A stretch of DNA of 6,022 nt, taken from JACRAR01 sp041674465 (GTDB lineage Bacteria > Pseudomonadota > Gammaproteobacteria > Burkholderiales > Rhodocyclaceae). The notes below the pieces were generated by a model, which was given only the letters and a program-made list of their open reading frames with translations, was not told the origin of the DNA and searched no databases. Position numbers and translations under genes: made by a program. Shown here piece after piece: positions 1 to 6,022 of the stretch. The stretch covers positions 1 to 6,022 of the forward strand of contig JBAYVV010000213.1 in NCBI GenBank assembly GCA_041674465.1, written 5' to 3'. Position 1 is the first letter of the stretch, and every line of letters starts with the position of its first letter.

Positions 1-1077
1 CGATTGCAGGCCGCCGAAGATCCCGGCCATGGCCTGCACGCTGACGCGGGAAATGTTGTTGAGCGGTTGTTGACGCGTGAGGTCGGCGCCGGAAGTCTGG
101 CCGTGAAATTTGAAGCGCCAGGAGCGGCTGTCCCTGGCGCCGAGCCGCTCGCGTGTGATCCTGGCCCAGATGCGGCGACCGGCGCGGAACTTGGCAATCT
201 CCTCGAAGAAGCTGATCGAGATGTCGAAAAAGAAGGTGAAGCGCGGCAAAAAATCGTCCGGGTTCATGCCGCGCGCGATGCAGTCCTCGGCATTCTGGAT
301 CGCTGCACTGAGGGTGAAGGCCATCGCTTCGGCCGGCGTGGCGCCGGCCTGCTGGGTGTGCTGGCCGACTACCGACATCGGGTTCCATTTCGGCAAATGC
401 TTCACGCAGAACTCGATGTGGTCGACCAGCATCCGGCGTGCCCCCGCATTGGCCAGACGGTAGAACATGTGATTGGCGATGAAGTGCGAGAGGTAATCGC
501 TCTGGTTGGAGGTGCCGGCAATGGTCGACCAGGGCACCTGACGGCGTTTTGCCGTGACCAGCAGAAAGGCCAGCAGGGTAAATGGCGTCGGGTCGTTCAT
601 GGCGCACGAGATCTTCGCCAGATCCACGCCGGCCAGCGCCTGGTCCATGTGATCGACATTGTTGATCACGGTGCCACAGGTGCCGAGCAGTTCGACCGGC
701 ACTTCGTCCATGTCGTAGCCGCGGAACACCGAGTTGCAGGGCAGCAGCGAGATCGCGGTCGCACCTTGTGCCAGCAGATGCCGCAGGCGCTCGTTGTAAT
801 CCTGCGGCGTGCCCAGTCCGATCAACTGGCGCTGTGTCCACGTGCGGCCGCGATGCATGGTCGGGTAAATGCCGCGGGTGAAGGGTGCCTGGCCGGGATA
901 ACCGAGATCGCGCTGGTAGTTGGTGTCACCAAGGTCCTTGGGCGTGTAGAGCGGACGCACCTCGATGCCGGAGCGGTTGTGCACGACTGATTCCGTGCCG
1001 ATCTGCTGGCGGTATTCCTCGCTCCAGGTGTCTTCAGGAGAAGAAGCCGGGATCCGGGTTTCCATGGCCTTGTTCAT
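1..1077 (-). CDS. Acyl-CoA mutase large (alpha) subunit, methylmalonyl-CoA mutase family, substrate unknown; 3' end cut off by window edge
   Basis: Reading the minus strand from ATG at 1077-1075 gives 359 uninterrupted codons to base 1, so the C-terminal part lies outside. The start is 2 bases after the small-subunit stop, with only a weak GAG-type ribosome site; Met5 (1065) is an alternative. The family is clear. Residues 69-87 (GIYPTMHRGR-TWT-RQLIG) match the substrate-channel motif, followed by GYD (120-122), LPKWNP (228-233), a GxH motif with His240 at the conserved catalytic His, and a FHGQTSG stretch near 324-330. Such enzymes form a TIM barrel that migrates a carbonyl-CoA group by radical chemistry using adenosylcobalamin held by a partner subunit. 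Specificity positions are odd: Leu85 replaces Tyr89 of methylmalonyl-CoA mutase, Asn202 replaces Arg207, and Gln239 replaces the usual Tyr before the catalytic His. The usual FDxPT stretch is PCNSV (113-117). No cobalamin or GTPase domain is in the visible part. Family is certain; substrate is not. Confidence 0.9.
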   Translation of the reverse strand, partial: MNKAMETRIPASSPEDTWSEEYRQQIGTESVVHNRSGIEVRPLYTPKDLGDTNYQRDLGYPGQAPFTRGIYPTMHRGRTWTQRQLIGLGTPQDYNERLRHLLAQGATAISLLPCNSVFRGYDMDEVPVELLGTCGTVINNVDHMDQALAGVDLAKISCAMNDPTPFTLLAFLLVTAKRRQVPWSTIAGTSNQSDYLSHFIANHMFYRLANAGARRMLVDHIEFCVKHLPKWNPMSVVGQHTQQAGATPAEAMAFTLSAAIQNAEDCIARGMNPDDFLPRFTFFFDISISFFEEIAKFRAGRRIWARITRERLGARDSRSWRFKFHGQTSGADLTRQQPLNNISRVSVQAMAGIFGGLQS

Positions 1078-1079
1078 GG

Positions 1080-1499
1080 TCAGCTCGCGAGTTGATACTG
1101 CTGTTGCACTTTTTCCGCAGCCTGTCTCACGAACTCGACGACCTCGTCCATCGAACTGCCCGGATGGAACACCTTGGCGACGCCGGCATCGAGCAGCAAC
1201 TTGACTTCCTCGTCCGGAACGATGCCGCCGATGATGACGCACTTGCCGCCGAGACTGGCTTCGCGCAGTGCTTTCATGAGATGGGGCACGATCAGGTGGT
1301 CGGTGGCCAGCGAGGAGATGCCAATCACATCGACATCCTCTTCCCGGGCGATTTTCACGACGGCGGCGATCTCCTGCCAGGGCGGGGTGTAGATCACTTC
1401 CATGCCGGCATCGCGCAATGCCGCCGCGACGATCCGGCTGCCGCGATCATGGCCGTCGAAGCCGATTTTGGTGACGAGCACCTTGGGACGAAAAGTCAT
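1080..1499 (-). CDS. Cobalamin-binding small (beta) subunit of an acyl-CoA mutase
   Basis: This is a 139-residue protein made almost entirely of one B12-binding Rossmann-like domain. It has the full signature of base-off/His-on cobalamin binding: DGHDRG (15-20), with His17 as the predicted lower cobalt ligand, then SSL (62-64) and the GG of IIGG (89-92). The stretch VLVTKIGFDGHDRG is typical of the C-terminal domain of methylmalonyl-CoA mutases, here a free-standing chain as in isobutyryl-CoA, 2-hydroxyisobutyryl-CoA and pivalyl-CoA mutases. The frame is open upstream to 1598, but the ATG at 1499 is chosen. It gives a start immediately before the conserved core and is preceded by GAGG at 7 bases spacing. 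The longer version would overlap the thioesterase gene and add residues unlike the family. The large subunit follows 2 bases downstream, so the two probably form one heteromeric enzyme. It is distinct from the B12 domain inside IcmF. Confidence 0.93.
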   Translation of the reverse strand: MTFRPKVLVTKIGFDGHDRGSRIVAAALRDAGMEVIYTPPWQEIAAVVKIAREEDVDVIGISSLATDHLIVPHLMKALREASLGGKCVIIGGIVPDEEVKLLLDAGVAKVFHPGSSMDEVVEFVRQAAEKVQQQYQLAS

Positions 1500-1506
1500 G
1501 CTGAGT

Positions 1507-1510
1507 CCTC
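1507..1510 (-). promoter_or_regulatory. Ribosome binding site (GAGG) of the mutase small subunit
   Basis: On the minus strand GAGG sits 7 bases upstream of the ATG at 1499. It decides this start over the longer in-frame reading that begins at 1598. It lies in the 34-base gap after the thioesterase stop, so no translational coupling is needed here. Confidence 0.6.
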
Positions 1511-1533
1511 GTGATGAATAAACGACGCCAGCG

Positions 1534-1968
1534 TCAGGGGTCGGGATGGCGCCGGCTGGTGACATACACCGTGCCGGTGAAACTCGACACCAGCGCACCG
1601 TCCTGCCGCGTCACGTCGGCGCGATACACCGCGAGCTTGCTGTTACGCGACAACTCCTTGCAGACGGTGGTGAGGACGTCACCGGCAACCACCGAGACCT
1701 GGTAGATGATGTGTGCGTCAATGCCTGCAGCGACCGGGCCGTAGGAATTCGCCGCCAGGCCGAAAGCGGTGTCTGCCAGGGTGAAGATCACGCCACCGTG
1801 GCAGATGTTCATGAAGTTGAGGTGGTGCGGTTCGATCTTCAGGCGCAGCGTGGCCTGGCCAGCTTCCGTGGCGACACATTCGATGCCCATGCCGACGACG
1901 AAGGGATCGAGGCCGGCCAGTCTTCTTGCGCGATCGGCCGGGCTTTCGTGTTGCATTTCGTGCTTCAT
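1534..1968 (-). CDS. PaaI-like hotdog-fold acyl-CoA thioesterase
   Basis: The 144-residue length fits single-domain PaaI/4HBT thioesterases (E. coli PaaI is about 140). The signature is clear: CHGG (56-59), then FTLADTAFGLAANSYG (61-76), which resembles the PaaI helix containing the catalytic Asp (Asp66 here, with Asn74-Ser75 following). The ending GTVYV is a typical hotdog final strand. Such enzymes are cytoplasmic oligomers that hydrolyse acyl- or aryl-CoA thioesters and often release CoA from stalled intermediates. The start at 1968 lies 5 bases after the icmF stop (TAA, 1976-1974). A GGAG inside the end of icmF (complement of 1981-1984) sits 12 bases upstream, slightly far; Met5 is an alternative start. 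Placed between two mutases, it most likely acts on acyl-CoAs of the same pathway, recycling CoA or releasing a free acid. That role is inferred from position. A phenylacetate-pathway role is not supported because no paa genes are visible. Confidence 0.88.
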   Translation of the reverse strand: MKHEMQHESPADRARRLAGLDPFVVGMGIECVATEAGQATLRLKIEPHHLNFMNICHGGVIFTLADTAFGLAANSYGPVAAGIDAHIIYQVSVVAGDVLTTVCKELSRNSKLAVYRADVTRQDGALVSSFTGTVYVTSRRHPDP

Positions 1969-1973
1969 GATGC

Positions 1974-4900
1974 TTACATGCTCCGGCGATACTGCCCGCC
2001 GACCTCGAACAGGGCGCTGCTGATCTGTCCCAGCGAGCAGACGCGTACGGCGTCGATGAGCACTTCAAAGACATTGCCGTTGTCGATCACGGTCTGCTTG
2101 AGGCGCGCCAGCATCGGGCCGGAAGCATCCTTGTTCCTGCCCTGAAAATCCCGCAGGCGCTTCAACTGCGATTGTTTTTCCTCCTCGCTGGAGCGCGCCA
2201 GTTCGATTTCGATCTGCGCATCGCCCTTGGGGTTGCGGAAGGTATTTACGCCAATGATCGGATAGGAGCCATCATGCTTCTTGTGCTCGTAGTAGAGCGA
2301 CTCCTCCTGGATCTTGCCGCGCTGGTAGCCGGTTTCCATGGCGCCGAGCACGCCGCCGCGTTCTGCAATCGCCTCGAACTCCTTGAGCACGGCTTCTTCG
2401 ACGAGGTCGGTGAGTTCCTCGACGATGAAGGAACCCTGGTTGGGATTCTCGTTTTTCGCCAGGCCCCATTCGCGGTTGATGACGAGCTGGATCGCCATGG
2501 CGCGTCGCACCGACTCGTCGGTGGGCGTGGTGATCGCTTCGTCGTAGGCGTTGGTGTGCAGGCTGTTGCAGTTGTCGTAGATGGCGATCAAGGCCTGCAG
2601 CGTGGTGCGAATGTCGTTGAAGGCCATCTCCTGCGCATGCAGGCTGCGCCCGGACGTCTGGATGTGATATTTCAGCTTCTGCGAGCGCTCGTTGGCGCCG
2701 TACTTGTTCTTCATCGCCACCGCCCAGATGCGTCGGGCGACGCGGCCGATCACCGTGTATTCCGGGTCCATGCCGTTGCTGAAGAAGAAGCTCAGGTTCG
2801 GGGCAAAATCGTCGATGTGCATGCCGCGCGCCAGGTAGGCTTCAACGTAGGTGAAACCGTTGGCCAGCGTGAATGCCAATTGCGAGATCGGATTGGCGCC
2901 GGCTTCGGCGATGTGATAGCCGGAGATCGAAACCGAGTAGAAATTCTTGACGTCGTTATGGACGAAGTATTCCTGGATGTCGCCCATCATCTTCAGCGCG
3001 AACTCGGTGGAGAAGATGCAGGTGTTCTGGCCCTGGTCCTCCTTGAGAATGTCGGCCTGCACCGTGCCGCGCACGCTCGAAAGCGTCCAGGCGTGAATTT
3101 TCTGCGCCTCGTCTTCGGTCGGCTCGCGGCCGTTGTCGGTCTTGAACTTTTCGGTCTGCTGCGCAATCGCGGTATTGAAGAACATTGCCAGGATCATCGG
3201 CGCCGGGCCGTTGATGGTCATCGATACCGAAGTGGTCGGTGCGCACAGGTCGAAGCCCGAATAGAGCACCTGCATGTCGTCGAGCGTGGCGATCGACACG
3301 CCGGAGTTGCCGACCTTGCCGTAGATGTCGGGACGTTCGTCCGGGTCGCAGCCGTACAGCGTGACCGAGTCGAAGGCAGTGGACAGGCGCTTGGCCGGCA
3401 GGCCTTCGGAAACCTTCTTGAAGCGCCGGTTGGTGCGGAAGGCATCGCCCTCGCCAGCGAACATGCGCGTCGGGTCCTCGTTCTCGCGCTTGAAGGCGAA
3501 CACGCCGGCAGTGAACGGGAAGCTGCCGGGCAGGTTCTCCTGCAGCAGAAAGCGTAGCACTTCGCCGTCGTCCTCGAAGCGCGGCAGGGAGACCTTGCGG
3601 ATCTGCGTGCCGCACAGCGAGGTGGTGGTCAGCGCCGAGCGGATTTCCTGGTCGCGGATTTTCACCACATACTCGTTTTGCGCATAAAGCTCGACCGTCT
3701 TCGGCCACATCTCGAGCAGCTTCCTGGCGCGTGCTTCGAGCTGGCCGTCCTTCCAGGCGATCAGGTCACGGAACTGAGCGTCAAACTCCTCGGTAAGTTT
3801 GCCGCAATCCTTGAAGATGACCTGGGAAGTTCGCAGCGCCTGTCGTTCCCTCGCCAAAGTGGCTTGTTGTTTCGTGTGCTGGTGATATCCGCGTAGCGTC
3901 GCGGCGATCTCGGCCAGGTAACGCACGCGTGCTGTCGGCACGATGGCACGCGAGACGGAAGAGTGCTTGACCTTGACCGCCGGCAATGTGCCTGTCGTCG
4001 TCTTGAGGCCGAGCGCCTGCAGGCGTGGCAGGAGCGCCTGGTACAAGGCCGTGACGCCGTCATCGTTGAAGCGTGCCGCCATGGTGCCGAACACCGGCAT
4101 TGCATCGGCAGGTTCGCTGAAGCGTTCGCGGTTGCGCTGGTACTGCTTGGCGACGTCGCGCAGCGCATCGTCGGCGCCCTTGCGGTCGAACTTGTTGATC
4201 GCCACGAAATCGGCAAAATCAAGCATGTCGATTTTTTCCAACTGGCTTGCCGCGCCGAATTCCGGCGTCATCACATACAAGGAGCAATCGACCAGCGGTA
4301 CGATCGCTGCGTTGCCCTGGCCGATGCCGGAAGTTTCTACGAGCACCAGATCGAAGCCGGAGAGCTTGCAGGCGGCAATCACTTCGGGCAGCGCCGCGGA
4401 GACCTCCGAGCCGGCGTCGCGCGTGGCCAGCGAGCGCATGAAGATGTTGGGATGTTCAATCGCGTTCATGCGGATGCGGTCGCCAAGCAGGGCGCCGCCG
4501 CTGCGTTTGCGCGAGGGGTCGATGGAGATGATGGCGATCTTGAGCTGGTCGTTCTGGTCGAGGCGGAAACGCCTCACCAGCTCGTCGGTCAGGGAACTCT
4601 TGCCGGCGCCGCCGGTGCCGGTGATGCCCAGCGTTGGCGTCTTGGCGCGCGCGGCGGCATCGAGCAGTTGCTGCTTGAGCGTGGCGGGATAGGCGCCGTT
4701 TTCCAGGGCCGTGATGATGCGCGCCAACTGGCGTCGGTCGCCGCTGTTGAGGGCTTCCAGAACTTTTTCGGCCGGTGGCGCCAGCGGCGACAGGTCGACA
4801 TCCGCTTCGCGCACGACCTGGTTGATCATGCCCTGCAGCCCCATGGTCTGGCCATCTTCGGGCGAGAAGATGCGCGTCACGCCATAGTCGTGCAGTTCGT

Positions 4901-5261
4901 GGATTTCCGTCGGCACGATCACGCCGCCGCCGCCGCCGAACACCTTGATGTTCTCCCCGCCCTGGGCACGCAGCAAGTCCAGCATGTATTTGAAGAATTC
5001 GACATGGCCGCCCTGGTATGACGTGATGGCAATGCCCTGCACATCCTCCTGCAATGCAGCGTTGACGATTTCGCCGACCGAGCGGTTGTGCCCCAGGTGG
5101 ATCACCTCGGCGCCGGTGGCCTGCATGATCCGGCGCATGATGTTGATCGAGGCGTCATGGCCGTCGAACAAGGATGCGGCAGTGACGAAGCGAACCTTGT
5201 GCCGGGGTTTGTAGGAAGCAGGCTTGGCGGCAGGCTGTAAAGATGAGCTGAGATCGGTCAT
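1974..5261 (-). CDS. icmF: Fused isobutyryl-CoA mutase IcmF (B12 domain, G-protein chaperone, mutase domain)
   Basis: The 1095-residue protein carries all three parts of IcmF. Residues about 22-150 form the cobalamin domain: DGHDAS (33-38) with His35 as cobalt ligand, SYQGG (81-85), and a five-Gly run (109-113). Residues about 205-420 form the MeaB/ArgK-like GTPase: Walker A GTGGAGKS (215-222), ETSGIGQ (309-315), and base-specificity NKFD (356-359). After a linker, residues about 530-1095 form the mutase barrel. Phe601 and Gln745, at the two specificity positions, are the isobutyryl-CoA pair (Phe598 and Gln742 in the characterised IcmF); His783 is the conserved active-site His. The enzyme interconverts isobutyryl-CoA and n-butyryl-CoA, linking branched acyl-CoA breakdown to beta-oxidation. 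The family also has weak isovaleryl-/pivalyl-CoA activity. The G domain uses GTP to gate cofactor loading and repair. The ATG at 5261 has AGGAG 8 bases upstream. It is the first gene of the leftward operon, with no frameshift or missing motif seen. Confidence 0.97.
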   Translation of the reverse strand: MTDLSSSLQPAAKPASYKPRHKVRFVTAASLFDGHDASINIMRRIMQATGAEVIHLGHNRSVGEIVNAALQEDVQGIAITSYQGGHVEFFKYMLDLLRAQGGENIKVFGGGGGVIVPTEIHELHDYGVTRIFSPEDGQTMGLQGMINQVVREADVDLSPLAPPAEKVLEALNSGDRRQLARIITALENGAYPATLKQQLLDAAARAKTPTLGITGTGGAGKSSLTDELVRRFRLDQNDQLKIAIISIDPSRKRSGGALLGDRIRMNAIEHPNIFMRSLATRDAGSEVSAALPEVIAACKLSGFDLVLVETSGIGQGNAAIVPLVDCSLYVMTPEFGAASQLEKIDMLDFADFVAINKFDRKGADDALRDVAKQYQRNRERFSEPADAMPVFGTMAARFNDDGVTALYQALLPRLQALGLKTTTGTLPAVKVKHSSVSRAIVPTARVRYLAEIAATLRGYHQHTKQQATLARERQALRTSQVIFKDCGKLTEEFDAQFRDLIAWKDGQLEARARKLLEMWPKTVELYAQNEYVVKIRDQEIRSALTTTSLCGTQIRKVSLPRFEDDGEVLRFLLQENLPGSFPFTAGVFAFKRENEDPTRMFAGEGDAFRTNRRFKKVSEGLPAKRLSTAFDSVTLYGCDPDERPDIYGKVGNSGVSIATLDDMQVLYSGFDLCAPTTSVSMTINGPAPMILAMFFNTAIAQQTEKFKTDNGREPTEDEAQKIHAWTLSSVRGTVQADILKEDQGQNTCIFSTEFALKMMGDIQEYFVHNDVKNFYSVSISGYHIAEAGANPISQLAFTLANGFTYVEAYLARGMHIDDFAPNLSFFFSNGMDPEYTVIGRVARRIWAVAMKNKYGANERSQKLKYHIQTSGRSLHAQEMAFNDIRTTLQALIAIYDNCNSLHTNAYDEAITTPTDESVRRAMAIQLVINREWGLAKNENPNQGSFIVEELTDLVEEAVLKEFEAIAERGGVLGAMETGYQRGKIQEESLYYEHKKHDGSYPIIGVNTFRNPKGDAQIEIELARSSEEEKQSQLKRLRDFQGRNKDASGPMLARLKQTVIDNGNVFEVLIDAVRVCSLGQISSALFEVGGQYRRSM

Positions 5262-5345
5262 GGCAGTGGCTCCTGCAAGCGGTTAGCGTGAAACAACAAC
5301 AATGAGTGCTGGGTGATATATCGAGCGTAGCGAGCAAACTAATCG

Positions 5346-5380
5346 CCTCTCCCGTGAGGGGGAGGCCGGGAGGGGGCGGG
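5346..5380. repeat. GC-rich hairpin repeat of the dispersed intergenic type
   Basis: CCTCTCCC (5346-5353), loop GTGA (5354-5357) and GGGGGAGG (5358-5365) form an 8-pair stem with one G-U pair. It is followed by the G-rich flank CCGGGAGGGGGCGGG (5366-5380). This combination resembles the dispersed CCCTCTCCC-GTGAGGG intergenic repeats common in Beta- and Gammaproteobacteria. No run of T follows on either strand, so it is not a standard intrinsic terminator. Copy number in the genome cannot be seen here. Confidence 0.55.
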
Positions 5381-5422
5381 TCTTTATGCTGCTTTTCGCG
5401 TGTTTCATCATCAGTGGGTGGC

Positions 5423-5450
5423 TTTACCTACCGTGAGCATTCGCTATCTT
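5423..5450 (+). promoter_or_regulatory. Weak sigma70-type promoter candidate for the AraC-family gene
   Basis: TTTACC (5423-5428) and TATCTT (5445-5450), separated by 16 bases, each match the consensus hexamers at four of six positions. Transcription would begin about 70 bases before the ATG at 5527. By-eye matches of this quality are common by chance, so this is only a candidate. Confidence 0.22.
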
Positions 5451-5488
5451 AGGCAGTTATGAGTTGCTGCGCCATGCTGCGGAATGTC

Positions 5489-5499
5489 GCATACTATGC
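5489..5499. promoter_or_regulatory. Short palindrome GCATA-C-TATGC upstream of the AraC-family gene
   Basis: There are perfect 5-base arms around a single C, 28 bases before the ATG at 5527. It could be an operator half-pair or chance. It lies next to the tandem repeat at 5503-5518. Confidence 0.3.
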
Positions 5500-5502
5500 A
5501 TA

Positions 5503-5518
5503 AATTGCCAAATTGCCA
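5503..5518. repeat. Tandem direct repeat, AATTGCCA twice
   Basis: Two exact adjacent copies of AATTGCCA end 8 bases before the proposed ATG at 5527. AraC-family regulators commonly bind direct repeats, and the position would suit autoregulation. However, AraC sites are usually longer (about 17 bases per half-site), so a role as operator is only inferred. Confidence 0.4.
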
Positions 5519-5526
5519 CGATCAGA

Positions 5527-6022
5527 ATGCCAACCCAGAAATCTTCCCGTCATCACGCCACAGTCGCTATCGGCTTCGTCGGTGGGATGTTGTCCGGTCT
5601 CTCGCGAAATCATCGGAGCCCGCGGGAAATGCTCGAATGTGCAGGAATTGCCAGTCAGATACTGAAGGAAAACGACGCCCGGATTCCGATTGCCCGCTTT
5701 GCCGCGCTCTATCGCCTGATCAACGAGCAACTCGACGATGAGGGCTTCGGTCTGTATTCGCGCCCCCTGCGCCCCGGCTATTTCGAATTCATGTGCCGTA
5801 GTGCGCTGAGTGCCGCGACCCTCGAAGAGGCTCTGCATCGAATGTTGCGCTACCAGAACATTGTCATGGATGATTTTGTCGTCAAACTGGAAAAGACGCC
5901 GGATTCGGCCCTGCTCACCATCACCCAACTGCAAACCCTGGCGGTGAATCAGTCCGGCAGGGTGTTCGCCATCGAGTGGCTGCTGCGCGTCATTCACGGG
6001 ATTGCGACCTGGCTGGTGGCGC
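5527..6022 (+). CDS. AraC-family transcriptional regulator, N-terminal ligand-binding part only; 3' end cut off by window edge
   Basis: From ATG at 5527 the frame is open for 165 codons to the right edge. The visible part matches the N-terminal effector domain of the AraC subfamily with an arabinose-binding-like region (PF12625 type). It has a short variable lead, then FVGGMLSG (17-24), MLECAGI (35-41), RIPIARFAALYRL (52-64), LDDEGFGLYSRPLRPGYFE (69-87) and LEEALHRMLRYQ (99-110). The C-terminal double helix-turn-helix expected in about the last 100 residues is outside. Members usually sense small carboxylic or acyl-type compounds and often stand divergent to the catabolic genes they control. 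Divergence from icmF therefore suggests this regulator controls the mutase operon; that is inference. No clear ribosome site precedes the ATG. The frame is open back to a stop at 5434, so a start at TTG 5464 or another upstream codon is possible, but homology begins after 5527. Confidence 0.85.
   Translation, partial: MPTQKSSRHHATVAIGFVGGMLSGLSRNHRSPREMLECAGIASQILKENDARIPIARFAALYRLINEQLDDEGFGLYSRPLRPGYFEFMCRSALSAATLEEALHRMLRYQNIVMDDFVVKLEKTPDSALLTITQLQTLAVNQSGRVFAIEWLLRVIHGIATWLVA

Larger units (their letters stand above)
5262..5526. other. Divergent intergenic region between icmF and the AraC-family gene
   Basis: This 265-base region must hold the promoters of both divergent transcripts. 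From left to right I see the icmF ribosome site (AGGAG on the minus strand, complement of 5270-5274); an AT-rich palindrome GATATATC (5315-5322) that could be part of a leftward -10 but lacks a convincing -35; a GC-rich hairpin repeat (5346-5365 and flank to 5380); a weak rightward promoter candidate (5423-5450); a palindrome (5489-5499); and a tandem 8-base repeat (5503-5518). No RNA gene or riboswitch was recognised. In particular, I could not identify a cobalamin riboswitch B12 box by eye. Confidence 0.6.

Noticed and set aside
4..990. Long plus-strand open frame (328 codons) at the left edge
   Set aside because: The minus strand here encodes the clearly conserved mutase large subunit; the plus-strand product has no recognisable motif.
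1500..1598. N-terminal extension of the mutase small subunit to the ATG at 1598
   Set aside because: It overlaps the end of the thioesterase gene, adds non-family residues, and the ATG at 1499 has its own GAGG site.
2172..3557. Long plus-strand open frame (461 codons) opposite icmF
   Set aside because: It is antisense to the conserved mutase domain of IcmF and shows no recognisable family; open antisense frames are expected in GC-rich codon-biased genes.
4921..4938. CCG-type trinucleotide repeat
   Set aside because: It encodes the Gly run (109-113) of the IcmF cobalamin domain, a normal family feature rather than an unstable repeat.
3963..5021. Plus-strand open frame (352 codons) opposite the IcmF GTPase and B12 domains
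   Set aside because: It is a shadow of icmF, composition-driven, with no family resemblance.
5346..5365. Intrinsic terminator
   Set aside because: The hairpin lies between divergent starts, not after a gene end, and has no T-tract on either strand.
5494..5997. Minus-strand open frame (167 codons) opposite the AraC-family gene
   Set aside because: The plus strand matches the AraC N-terminal domain at many conserved positions; the minus-strand product does not resemble anything known to me.

Overview
The window is GC-rich, with tightly packed long genes and betaproteobacterial-looking proteins. The best recognised one is a 1095-residue fused isobutyryl-CoA mutase whose residue numbering lies close to that of the Cupriavidus enzyme. 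I would place it in the Betaproteobacteria (Burkholderiales or Rhodocyclales), but the sequence does not fix a genus.

Layout. Four genes run leftward on the minus strand, in transcription order. They are icmF (5261 to 1974), a PaaI-like hotdog thioesterase (1968 to 1534), a stand-alone cobalamin-binding mutase small subunit (1499 to 1080), and a stand-alone mutase large subunit (starts at 1077, cut by the window edge at base 1 after 359 codons). Gaps between them are 5, 34 and 2 bases, so they look like one operon. A 265-base intergenic region (5262-5526) separates icmF from a divergent AraC-family regulator on the plus strand (5527 to the right edge, incomplete). That region holds a GC-rich hairpin repeat, a short palindrome and a tandem 8-base repeat.

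How the genes may work together. Two different adenosylcobalamin-dependent acyl-CoA mutases are encoded side by side. IcmF carries the cobalamin domain, the G-protein chaperone and the mutase domain in one chain, and has the Phe/Gln active-site pair of isobutyryl-CoA mutases. The second enzyme is split into two subunits (the alpha2beta2 type). Its large subunit has Leu85 and Asn202 at the two main specificity positions, unlike methylmalonyl-CoA mutase (Tyr/Arg), isobutyryl-CoA mutase (Phe/Gln) or 2-hydroxyisobutyryl-CoA mutase (Ile/Gln, plus a hydroxyl-binding Asp that is Leu here). The natural reading is a branched or quaternary-carbon acyl-CoA pathway under an AraC-type regulator. A pivalyl-CoA/isovaleryl-CoA-type reaction is one candidate for the split enzyme. 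This is inference: the substrate cannot be read from the sequence.

The long plus-strand reading frames opposite these genes are shadows of GC-rich coding sequence.
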